Assembly: GCA_030686995.1 (NCBI GenBank)
Contig: CM060696.1
Location: forward strand, 111,038,949 to 111,102,948
Reading direction: 5' to 3'
Length of the DNA stretch: 64,000 bases
Source of the DNA: Artemisia argyi
Taxonomy: Eukaryota > Streptophyta > Magnoliopsida > Asterales > Asteraceae
Shown here: positions 19,346 through 29,325 of the stretch, piece after piece
Layout of the letters: every line of letters begins with the position of its first letter
Position numbering within the stretch: position 1 is the first letter of the stretch
Position numbers and translations under genes: made by a program
The notes under the pieces: generated by a model
What the model was told of the DNA's origin: nothing
Database searches by the model: none
Seen by the model: only the letters and a program-made list of their open reading frames with translations

Positions 19346-20681
19346 TGATGAGGCAAAAAGTGAACCGCTTTTAAGGGGTCATTTAAGCCCGGATTCGTGA
19401 TTATTTGATCAAATATTGCCCTAAATCGTTCCTTTTGTCATTTTAGGTACTTTTGGAGAGAAATCTGGAAAAGGAAGCATTTTGGACGTTTTTGGAGCAT
19501 AAAAGTGAAGAAAACGGCAAAGTCTCAATTTTCCTTGCGGGAACAGTACCTGACGGCGTCATCCAAGGCCATCATGGTCCAAGTATTAGTGACGGCCCAG
19601 AAGAAAATCACACATGACGGCATCACAAGTAGATCTAGGCAATACGATTTCATTATGGCGGCGAGTTGACGGCGTCACAACATAATACATGACGCTGTCA
19701 CCCTGTAAAATCTATATATAGTTTTCCAAATTTCATTCATTAGTGTGCAACTTTGAGGGAAAAACCCTAAGTCGAATTTTCCAGCTTTTTCAAGGGTTTC
19801 AACCCTTTGAATTTTTCATGTTCTATTAAAGATAAGTACTCTTTCAAATCATTCAATATGTCTATGTGTTTTTTGATTATATCTTATGCTTGTCTTTTAT
19901 TTAACATGATAGGCTAGATTTCTTTTGTGTTTGCTTAGATGTAGTGAAACCTAGATGTTGATTATGGGTTGATTGTTTGTTTATAATTGTTACGGATGAT
20001 TGTATTCGATGTTAGGCTTAAGAAAACTGGCAGACTTCCATTGGTAACTTGCTTGAACGTCTTAAGAAACATGATCGAAGGTGTACTACGATTTTTGGTT
20101 GTATTTAATGCGTAGGAGAATTCTAATTATCCCATGTTAGGAGCTTCTAACGGCTCGACATAGGAGTGAAGTAGGATCCTATAGAGTTAGGGAATATTGT
20201 ACACGGCCCTACGACTAGTATTAAGGAATATGACCCGTCATCCATGCAATTGTAACAAGCTATCAACATGTAAAAGATATCTAGGGAGTAATGAAACCTA
20301 AGTAAACACAACTTTCCTCATTATTGTTACACCACATTAGTTTAATAGTTTCATTTTCATTTCTTTTATTTTATTTTGATTGCATCTTTAGATAAATTGG
20401 GTTAGTTGTCTAGCAACTAATTCCGCCCACTCCTTCAAAACCCGAGATTTTTACTTGCTTTCATAAAAATATAAAAAATACAAAAAGAATCATCCCTCAC
20501 CTCTAGACCTAGTTTAGTAGACTTTCTAATCCTAGCAACACTATTCCTGAGTTGAATGATCAATCCCCCGGTACTTGTCACTATACTATACTACAACGAT
20601 CAGTTACACTGCCTGGTGGGGGTTGTAAGCTTCTCAAGATCCCTTGAGAGGTAAAACCTTTTGTGAGGGTGCAATCCCATG
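19346..20681 (+). repeat. 5' LTR of the gag-only Gypsy element
   Basis: About 1,336 bp, starting TGATGAGGCA. U3 contains five TGACG-type sites (19551, 19590, 19615, 19667, 19690), most as TGACGGCGTCA-like palindromes, just upstream of a TATA box (TCTATATATAG, 19711-19721). The 3' end is CCCATG here against CCCACA in the other LTR, so the terminal CA has been lost by mutation or the end is offset by 2 bp. Confidence 0.87.
19551..19721 (+). promoter_or_regulatory. LTR core promoter with TGACG cluster
   Basis: TGACGGCGTCA at 19551-19561 and 19667-19677, TGACGGCATCA at 19615-19625, TGACGCTGTCA at 19690-19700 and a half site at 19590; TATA at 19711. TGACG is the core of as-1-type elements bound by TGA-class bZIP factors, which respond to salicylic acid and stress. 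Conserved in the 3' LTR with a few substitutions. Confidence 0.6.
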
Positions 20682-20683
20682 CA

Positions 20684-20707
20684 TCAAGTTTTTGGAGCCG
20701 CAGCCCG
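20684..20707 (+). promoter_or_regulatory. primer-binding-site region of the gag-only Gypsy element
   Basis: Sequence right after the 5' LTR reads ATCAAGTTTTTGGAGCCGCA and continues into GCCCGGGG. It is a degenerate match to the TTTTTGGCGCCGTTGCCGGG primer site usual in Athila/Tat elements. This supports the lineage call. Confidence 0.5.
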
Positions 20708-20871
20708 GGGAATAGTTATTGTCTAGGTTAGGATTTCTTTTTATTAGGTCTACTTGCTAGATTCCTTTCTAGTAAGATTTTATTTTTATTTTTAGGTTTT
20801 CTTTAGTCTATCTCATTTCTTTGTGTCTTTGTTTGTAACCTTTACCATCCGACATCATCGAAGGTGGTAAC

Positions 20872-23177
20872 ATGTTTGAACCCATCAACCCACCACAACA
20901 AAACCACCCACAAAACCCACCATTAGCAAACCAACCTCCTAGGCCCTGAAATTTAGGAGAGTACTCCCGACCTAGCCACCAAGGCTGTCGAAACACTATT
21001 GAGCTCACTCAAGGAGCCAATGTGTCCCCCTTGCGATCCGACACCATCCGGTTGGTGCAAAGCGGATGTGCATTCCATGGACTTCGTTCCGAAGATCCTA
21101 ATCAACATTTCAAGGATTTCCTTAAAATCGTAGATTCTATAGACCTTGATGTTGTAACTAGAGAGTCGACCCGATTACGCCTATTTCAATCTCTCTACGT
21201 GATCAAGCTAGTCAATGGTTTGAACGTTTACCCGCGGGATCTATCACCTCATGGGATGATCTCACCACTCGTTTCCTTGCTCAATTTTCCCACCGGGGAG
21301 AACTACCAAGCTTAGAAATGATATCTTGATGTTCCAACAACGTCAAGGTGAAACTCTATATGAAGCATGTGCTCGTTTCAAGGACTTACTCCAAAAAGTC
21401 CTTCATCATGTCATAGATCTTTGGCTCAAAGTTCTTCTATGACCATATCGATCTCTCCACAAGGCGAACCATTGACCAATTGGCCGGTGGCAAGCTACGT
21501 GATCTAAGTGCGGAAGAATCATGGGAACTCATAGAAGATCTTGCTCTCTATGAAAACTAAAGTTGGAATGATCCCCGTGATTTGAACAAAACGGTCAAGG
21601 CAATATCTTTGCCTTCGAACAATTCTAGCACTCCCGACCATAGGATCATGGAACTTGAGGACCAAGTCAAGTTTCTCATGAAATCTTACGAAGCTCCTAG
21701 GCCTTCAAGCCAAGTGAACAAAATCACTTCTTCATGTAAGTTGTGTAATGGCCCTCATGAAACTCATAACTGCATGGAATTTCCAAAGCATGCTTTTAAG
21801 TAATTCACATCGTCACGCGCTGATAAAACAAAGAATATAGAGCTCGCCACTAATCGAGGTCCTCGAAACTTTGGCGAGGCCTATGATGCATGGAAAGATA
21901 AGCCAAATTTCAGAGGATACCAAACTCGGAGCGTATCCTTCGATGATTCTCCTCCACTCGAATGGTCCGAGCATTTTCCACCCCTGAACACTCCTAAGCA
22001 AAGCTATGAAGATGCCTTGCGAAAGTTCATTCTCTCTCAAGAATTACAACTTTCCACGCTCGAGACCCGATTTAGACAACAGCAGGCCAATATGAATGAC
22101 AAGATTTGTAATCTGTTAACCGCTATTAAAGAGCACGCTATTAGTAAACCGATTCAGGCTGAAGAAGTCAAATCTGTCACCATCATGACTCAACCAACCT
22201 CTCCTGTGAATATAAAAAGTCCTAGTAAACTCTTTAAACATCTGTCACCTAGGAAGGACACTTGGGACACTAATAGAGGAATCCAAATTAAGGACCCCTC
22301 ATCATCCAAACACGTCCACTTTGTCAACATTGTCACCATTAAGCCAAAAGATAAGAATATAGAAGAAAGTGACAAGGATGAAGTTGGAATAGAAACCGGG
22401 ACTAGGGATGAGATTAAGGAAGTTGAGGATACTAAGGATGAAAAGTTAGAGGAAGTAGAAAACGTTGAAGAATACTTTGATAAGTTACCCACCAAGGAAC
22501 AACGGGAATATCACAAGGATCTATTTGACGATCCCGAGACACCATACATCCTTGGTTCACCCCTTATTAAAGTAGGTGATCCCTCTAACATCAACATACC
22601 ATGCAACATTAGGCATATGCATGTGTGGAAAGCTTATATCGATCTTAGGTCTCCTATAAATGTCATGACTAGGACCTATTATAATTGGGTAATGAAGAAG
22701 CAACTTGGATATAGGATGAGGCCTAACACGAATTGGATGAGCAACTTTGTAGGAAGAGTGAAAATATTGCATGTCTTTGTAGGGAACTTCACTTATGTTA
22801 CCGACTTTGTGATTGTAGAGGATATTCGTCCAGTAATAGATGGTTGCTTAAGTCAAGTAGTGTTCGGAAAACCATTTGTTGAATCCTCTAAGATGAGTTA
22901 TGACCCGTCCCTAGGGATAGTTAGATACAAGGAGGAGAATGATGAGATTGCTTACCAAATGCCCTATAAGATTGAACAATGCCGCCTTCTATCAAACATA
23001 GAAAAGGAACACAAGCAAGCGGTTTATTATAGGAATGATGAGGATAGACGTAGAGGAGTAGATTATGTCATGAATAGAATACTTGGTTTCTACAAGGAAT
23101 GTTTGCAATTAGGTCCGGAATACAAAACTAAGACTGGAGATGACCTAGAGAATGAGACCAATGATGAGGTCATGTAA
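20872..23177 (+). pseudogene. gag region of the Athila/Tat-like element (broken)
   Basis: From ATG 20872 an Asn/Pro/Gln-rich start leads, after a stop, into the capsid-type block SPLRSDTIRLVQSGCAFHGL (from 21022) and a DPNQHFKDFLKIVDSIDLDV segment. Frameshifts near 21200-21320 and 21560 and a TAA at about 21801 break it. A knuckle-like CKLCNGPHETHNC lies near 21739. A long open part (22017-23177, 386 codons) has a coiled-coil start, an acidic middle and a retropepsin-like fold whose active site reads AYIDLRSPINVMT, lacking D-T/S-G. It resembles, from memory, the gag-protease ORF of abundant Asteraceae elements that automated annotation mislabels as MAK10-like. No polymerase follows. Confidence 0.75.
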
Positions 23178-24999
23178 TAACCCATGACCTTGAGTCTAGC
23201 TACAAGACTCGTAAATAAAGAAAAAAGCTTCTTGGGAGGCAACCCATGTTTTGTGTGATTTTTATTTGTTTGATTGTTATTTGCTTCCGTATGCATCTTT
23301 ATTTTTATTGTTAGTAGATCATGTTTCGAACTAAATTGTGAAAATGCTTTATTTTGTAGTTTAACTTCGTCTTAACTTCATATAAAGTTATTTTGCAAAA
23401 GCTAAGTGTAAGGGGAAACCCCAAATTTGTTTATAAGAACGAAATTGATCTTGATTCGCCACAATACTAAATGAACATGTATATTAGTATTTGTTAGAGT
23501 CAAATGCTTGTATCGAGTCATAATGATGTTTTGTAGGATTTTTCAGGAAGTAGGAAATAATTTTTTTCAGAAATTTTCCGGAAACTTAACGTAAAGATTT
23601 CTGCAGGTCACTTTTGACGGCGTCATGTGTAAAATTCTGAAAATTTTGCGAGTTTTGTTTTTCTAACGGAGTCTTAAAGTTTTTGCTAATTCTTAAGTTT
23701 TATAAACTCCGGAAAATCTGCAAACATTCATTCCACAAGCATTATATCTTACATTGTTTTCTAGGACTTGTTAGTATATATAGATTGCCGCCAATTTTAC
23801 GCGAGGTTGCCTTGATTGTTTCTCAGGTTTAACATGTTATATATGACAAGAAGATGATTTATTTTCTGGAAGGGAAGCTTTGACTGTTCCTTTTCTTGGA
23901 GGAAGATCTAACCTTGTTGACACACTATCCACACTGAACAAATCAGGGGAGTATTTGTTTTCATTCTTTTACCTGTTTTTCTTTTACATCCTTTAATTGA
24001 ACATTGGGGACAATGTTCATCCTAAGTGTAAGGGGAGGGTAAATGATGATACCTTATAGGATACAATTGCACTTGAGTTTGTTTGTTCGATGGTAGGTGT
24101 GTAATAAAACTAAGAGAAATACTTGTTAGTGTAATTTTAGCGCCAAATTTAAAATTTTTTACAACATTTAGGAGTGAAACTTTAGCCTTAACAAGCGTCT
24201 CAAGGATAGGAGTTGTATGACTAGCACAAAACCGTACCATTCAGAAAAATTTTTCACCCAAATATGTGAGGTTCGCCTTTAGATTTGATAGGAAAAGCAT
24301 TCATTATTAGTGCTTATGAGTGTACCGGTAGCATTTAGATTCTTGAACTTGCGTTAGTGATGCATCCCGAGACCGCTAGTGAGACTACATTCGTGTAGTA
24401 GGATTTACTACATGATAAGAAGCATTAGGATCACCCTTGTGTTAAACCCGTATCATAATTACTTGACCATTTAAGTCATATTACTTGGCTAGTAAAGTCA
24501 ACTAATTTTCCCACACCTTAGCGTTGTACTCCTTTTTAGTACACGAAACCCCTGGTACACCCCTCCGAGCCTATCTTTTCGTTTCTAACTTTAAGCATTT
24601 TACTTAAAGGAAGAATTTGTTACAACCCGCCTAAATGTACAACCAAATTGCCTTAGCCTTCCGTGTATGCACTCATCTTTAGTGCATTATTGTTACATGT
24701 TTAAACCCTTAGTTAATTATCTAATTGATTACATGGTTGCTAAGTCGAGTCATATCTTGTACATATTGTTTTGGGACGATAGGGACTCATAGGTAAAGTA
24801 CTTATATTATGGAGTAATGGGGAAGAACATCAAATTATTACCCCCATATGTGCGCTAATCTTAAAAGTACTCCAAGTGTTTTGATTATCTTGATTCGAGT
24901 TATTAGATTAGTTTATTGTAAAGTATGTAAAAAGTCAAGTGTAAGGGGAATGTACATTCCCTATGATGTATTATTTTGGATGGTAGGGTAAGAGTGTAT

Positions 25000-25051
<52 letters not shown>

Positions 25052-25648
25052 AAGAAAAAGAAAAAAATTATATAGAAAAAGAAAAGAGAAAAAAATATAT
25101 ACGGACTATCACCCCGTTTCATTCTATGTTTATTTTATGTTTTTGTTATTTTTGATTCATTAGCTTAAGTCGAGTCTAGTCTTGGCTTAGCAACGCCATA
25201 TTGTACATGTAATTAACCAAGATGATTAACTCGCCACCAGTAAATATTGCCTTTATCCAACAAAACCGTGTATTCCATATCCCTACACCTAACATTATAA
25301 CCCTTTAAAAGACCTCTTTGATAGTTTATCATAGGTGCTTACGCCAAGTGGTGGAGGTTTGATCCTTTCCCAAGCCTATGGTAATCTATTTTGCTATGAC
25401 AGGTAGTGAGAGATGTTTTCCATTTTCTTATTGTGATATATACTTTATTACACCCGAGAGATGGGAGTATCTAAACACTATTTGTGAGGTGCTAGTGTAT
25501 GACCTCCGTGCTTGTATTTGGTTTTTAGTGGAACGATTATTTGTTGTAATTACTTTTATATTAGTGTTAAATGACCCCTAACTTGTATTTTGATTAGAAT
25601 AAAAGCGCATTTGCTTGAGGACAAACAAATCTCAAGTGTAAGGGTATT
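23178..25648 (+). other. noncoding 3' region of the gag-only element with four purine-tract motifs
   Basis: About 2.5 kb with no significant ORF. AAGTGTAAGGGGA occurs at 23404-23416, 24024-24036 and 24937-24949, and as AAGTGTAAGGG at 25634-25644, the last directly before the 3' LTR where the polypurine tract must be. A poly(A) run (about 48 bp) lies near 25002-25049. The short ORF at 24022-24240 (-) is not convincing. Confidence 0.7.
25634..25648 (+). promoter_or_regulatory. polypurine tract of the gag-only element
   Basis: AAGTGTAAGGG followed by TATT and then TGATGAGG of the 3' LTR. Same word as three upstream copies, but only this one is at the LTR edge. Confidence 0.55.
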
Positions 25649-26985
25649 TGATGAGGCGAAAAGTGAACCGCTTTTAAGGGGTCATTTAAGCTCGGATTCG
25701 TGATTATTTGATCAAATATTGCCCTAAATCGTTCCTTTTGTCATTTTAGGTACTTTTGGAGAGAAATCTGGAAAAGGAAGCATTTTGGACGTTTTTTGGA
25801 GCATAAAAGTGAAGAAAATGGCAAAGTCTCAATTTTCCTTGCTGGAACAGTACCTGACGGCGTCATCCAAGGCCGTCATGGTCCAAGTATTAGTGGCGGC
25901 CCAGAAGAAAATCACACATGAAGGCGTCACAAGTAGATCTAGGCAATACGATTTCATTATGGCGGCGAGTTGACGGCTTCACAACTTAATACATGACGCC
26001 GTCACCCTGTAAAATCTATATATAGTTTTCCAAGTTTCATTCATTAGTGTGCAACTTTGAGGGAAAAACCCTAGGTCGAATTTTCCGGCTTTTTCAAGGG
26101 TTTCAACCCTTTGACTCTTTCATGTTCAATTAAAGATAAGTACTCTTTCAAATCATTCAATATGTGTATGTGTTGTTTGATTATATCTTACGCTTGTCTT
26201 TTATTTAACATGCTAGGCTAGATTTCTTTTGTGTTTGCTTAGATGTAGTGAAACCTAGATGTTGATTATGGGTTGATTGTTTGTTTATAATTGTTACGGA
26301 TGATTGTATTCGATGTTAGGCTTAAGAAAACTGGTAGACTTCCATTGGTAACTTGCTTGAATGTCTTAAGAAACATGATCGGAGGCGTACTATGATTTTT
26401 GGTTGTATTTAATGGGTAGGAGAATTCTAATGGTCCCATGTTAGGAGCTTCTAACGACTCGACATAGGAGTGAAGTAGGATCCTATAGAGTTAGGGAATA
26501 TTGTACACGGCCCTACGACTAGTATTGAGGAATATGACCCATCATCCATGCAATTGTAACAAGCTATCAACATGTAAAAGATATCTAGGGAGTAATGAAA
26601 CCTAAGTAAACACAACTTTCCTCATTATTGTTACACCACGTTAGTTTAATAGTTTCATTTTCATTTCTTTTATTTTATTTTGATTGCATCTTTAGATAAA
26701 TTGGGTTAGTTGGCTAGCAACTAATTCCGCCCACTCCTTCAAAACCCGAGATTTTTACTTGCTTTCATGAAAATATAAAAAATACAAAAAGAATCATTCA
26801 TCACCTCTAGACCTAGTTTTGTAGACTTTCTAATCCTAGCGACACTATTCCTGAGTTGAACGATCAATCCCCTGGTACTTGTCACTATACTATACTACAA
26901 CGATCAGGTACACTGCCTGGTGGGGGTTGTAAGCTTCTCAAGATCTCTTGAGAGGTAAAACCTTTTGTGAGGGTGCAATCCCACA
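25649..26985 (+). repeat. 3' LTR of the gag-only Gypsy element
   Basis: About 1,337 bp, the counterpart of 19346-20681, with the same TGACG cluster, TATA box and U5. Ends CCCACA directly before GATGG. Some TGACG sites differ (for example the second is GTGGCGG), consistent with independent decay after insertion. Confidence 0.9.
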
Positions 26986-27034
26986 GATGGGCAGTGTGTA
27001 CAGGGCCCGGTTACATATTCACCCTGGCATGCTA

Positions 27035-27065
<31 letters not shown>

Positions 27066-27167
27066 TTCCCGAGTTGCAGAGAACAATCCGAACTGAGGCA
27101 ATCTTTCCGGATTCGCTCCGCCTGGCCGCCTTGCTTCCCATTGTAATTGTCATTGTAGCACGTGTGT
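26986..27167 (-). rRNA. rrn18: mitochondrial 18S rRNA fragment (right of the insertion)
   Basis: About 180 bp antisense to the 3' major domain of plant mitochondrial small-subunit rRNA: GGGCAGTGTGTACAGGGCCC, then a tract containing TCCGCGATTACTAGCGATTC and CATTGTAGCACGTGTGT. It contains C to T and G to A changes relative to the conserved rRNA (for example GATGGGCAGTG). Homology stops at about 27167 where unrelated sequence starts. The piece includes the target duplication of the Gypsy insertion. Confidence 0.85.
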
Positions 27168-28430
27168 CTATCTCTTGTATTCATCTTCTTGTTGTACTCT
27201 TTCAGAAGTGTGGGGCGAACGGCGACCTTCGTAAAGGCCCCGGAAGTTTTATCTTATCGAGTGGACTTATCAGCATCACACTTCAAAAAAAGTATCCAAC
27301 TCCGAGTGTAATCTCGCTAACATTGAACTTGGTAAAATGAAATGATTGAATAATTGAAAAATGAGATTATTCAGGAATACACATTGAATGCTGATGACAA
27401 CTCAATCCTATTTTTCCATTTTTTTCATATCCGTAATAGTGCGAAAAGAAGACCCAGCCCCAAGTTGTTCAAGAATAGTGTCGTTAAGTTCTCTCAAAAA
27501 GATTCCTTTTGCATTTCTCACGCAAACATATAATGCAACCTTACCTTGAATACCCCATATGTAACTTAGGGAACGCGGTTTACAACCTAAGTGATCATTA
27601 CAAGAAAACTCATGAGTCCGGGAAATCAAACCTGATACGCAGACCCCAGTTGCTTTGCACAGGACTGGGGGGACTCAATTATTTCAAAGTCCAGCATCGT
27701 TTCACTTGTACATGACATAATACTAGACTTGGGGAACTTGATAGCGTATCATTATTAGTGGCCCAAACCCACTAACCACATGCTCGTATCAAGCCCACAT
27801 ACCATAAGTTCAAGAGTCTGACATTAACAGTTAAGAAGTACGAGTCTGACATAACACATACCATATGTAAACCCAGGCCTAGCTAGGCCTGGTAATACTT
27901 CTTAGGCCGCATAGTACATACGCATGAGAAAACTGTTCCCAACTATCATTAACGGTTAAGAATTACGAGTCTGACATAACACAGTGGGGAGCACAAGACC
28001 AGCAAAATAGAAGACAAAGCACTCTTTTCTACGGGCCAGGGAGGAAAGGCTACTTGTCCTATTTGTTTGCTCTTCGAATGATCAACACCTGACTCCTTCA
28101 CAACCGTCGATCATCTCTCAAGGTTTTTCTCTAAACCCTACTTGCCTTTATATAAATAGAAGGCAACAAAACGCAACTTTACAAGTTTTCACACACTTGG
28201 GAAAATACTGCTTCATAACAGTAAACTATGGTCTTTGTTTAAGTGTTACCCGAGCTTCTTGATCCTTATCATTTTCATCGGGTCCTTACTGTTCTACATG
28301 GGAAACCAAACAACAAAACCATTCCCATCCCATATCTTTAAACCGTTTTACATACTATACGTAAACAATATCTGAGTCGAATCATAAATATTCTTGGTGA
28401 ATTATTAATAGATTGTTCTCTTTTGTATTC
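27168..28430. other. unassigned stretch with a 37 bp direct repeat and a TATA box
   Basis: A 74-codon minus-strand frame (27408-27629, with ALYVCVRNAKGIFLRELNDT) looks protein-like but is not recognised and has no clear partner exons. A 37 bp unit (ATTAACAGTTAAGAAGTACG start) occurs near 27822 and again, with two or three changes, near 27948. A strong TATA (TTTATATAAATAGAAGG) lies near 28147 with an AT-rich leader after it but no following gene. The first about 170 bp may still be mitochondrial. Confidence 0.4.
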
Positions 28431-28432
28431 AA

Positions 28433-28545
28433 CCCATAAAAGAAATGTCAATTGGACATAATAATGTTCGGGTGAGGAGGATGGAAGAAATCTATACAAA
28501 TGTTTTGTATGACGTTTGAAGGACGATTTTTGTTATGAAGTTGGT
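28433..28545 (+). pseudogene. XH-domain-like gene piece, unit 1
   Basis: Frame reads NVRVRRMEEIYTNVLYDV, related to the two units of the hairpin downstream. The RMxEI core with following helix resembles the start of the XH domain of FDM/IDN2-type RNA-directed DNA methylation factors. Only about 30 codons are recognisable. Confidence 0.35.
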
Positions 28546-28894
28546 CGGATTAAAAGGCCACCTCCATAACATAGGAGAATCATTGGTTGCTCTGACTAAA
28601 GTACTAAACAGGTTTGTTGAGGTATTCTATTTATTGCTTTTGTTTCGCCTTAATGCTACCACCAATACTTTAAACTATCAACCATTAATCTAAGGTGATA
28701 CAATTTTTCATATACTTCATGGGTTGTTTTCGTATATCTAATTTGGATAATAGTTGCTTGGCTATGATGATTTGGTCACCTGGTGCATCTTAATTTTTGC
28801 ATGGCGAAAATTGGAAGGCATAAAATGCAACCATTTTTTGTATCCAATACAATTTCTGAGCCAAAGTATAAATGTTCTGTCTCCATTCACTGAT

Positions 28895-29180
28895 ACATTG
28901 TTCATTTTTTTATTTAGGCTATCCATGATACGCCAAGTGGACATACTAATGTTGGAGTAAGGAGAGTATAAGAAATCGATATAAATGTTCTCTATGATGC
29001 TTGCGAGGAGAAATTATGTCATGAGGAAACTACTATCTGAGCTTCTTCATGACAAAAAAATCTCCTTGCATGCTTACTAAAAAACATTTGTATCGATTTC
29101 TCCCATCCTCCTTACCCCAATGTTAGTATGTCCATTTTAAACATCGTGTATATTCTAAAATAAAAAATGAACAATGTCTT
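28895..29180. repeat. hairpin made of two XH-domain-like gene pieces
   Basis: The left arm (about 28895-29030) and right arm (about 29045-29175, reversed) are about 80% alike and separated by about 15 bp, so the transcript would fold into a stem of about 125 bp. The left arm starts after a TTTATTTAG acceptor-like site and reads SGHTNVGVRRV, then EIDINVLYDACEEKLCHEE; the same peptide is encoded in reverse in the right arm. Similarity of GVRRMGEID to the XH domain of plant FDM/IDN2 proteins is by motif memory. Both arms are non-coding overall. Confidence 0.6.
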
Positions 29181-29238
29181 ATGTAACACATCTGTTGCGT
29201 CGGTTAATCTAATTACGCCATGTTCACATACAAAAAGC

Positions 29239-29325
29239 CCCATTGGAGTCAAACTTGATCCATCTGACGCCGAGCTGTTGGATCATCTAGCAACCAAATG
29301 TGCATTAGGGAATGGAAAGTCCTAA
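29239..29325 (+). pseudogene. NAC-domain gene fragment
   Basis: Twenty-eight codons read PIGVKLDPSDAELLDHLATK followed by CALGNGKS and a stop. It is the first subdomain of a NAC transcription factor (G-V-K-F-D-P-S/T-D-x-E-L-L-x-H-L), closest in style to the SOG1/NAC075-like group. No other NAC subdomain follows. A captured exon piece. Confidence 0.6.

Larger units (their letters stand above)
19346..26985 (+). mobile_element. non-autonomous Ty3/Gypsy (Athila/Tat-like) LTR retrotransposon carrying gag only
   Basis: Two LTRs of about 1,336 bp (19346-20681 and 25649-26985) start TGATGAGG and share almost all their sequence, with scattered substitutions (about 3% in the first 500 bp by eye). They enclose a primer-site-like region, one gag-type ORF region and about 2.5 kb of noncoding sequence; RT, RNase H and integrase are absent. 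Flanking GACGG (19341-19345) and GATGG (26986-26990) form a 5 bp target duplication with one C to T change. The flanks together make continuous antisense mitochondrial 18S rRNA. It must have been mobilised by enzymes supplied in trans. Confidence 0.9.

Noticed and set aside
26986..27167. Bacterial or plastid 16S rRNA contamination
   Set aside because: Motif words fit plant mitochondrial 18S; the flank left of the retrotransposon continues the same gene, so it is a nuclear insertion.
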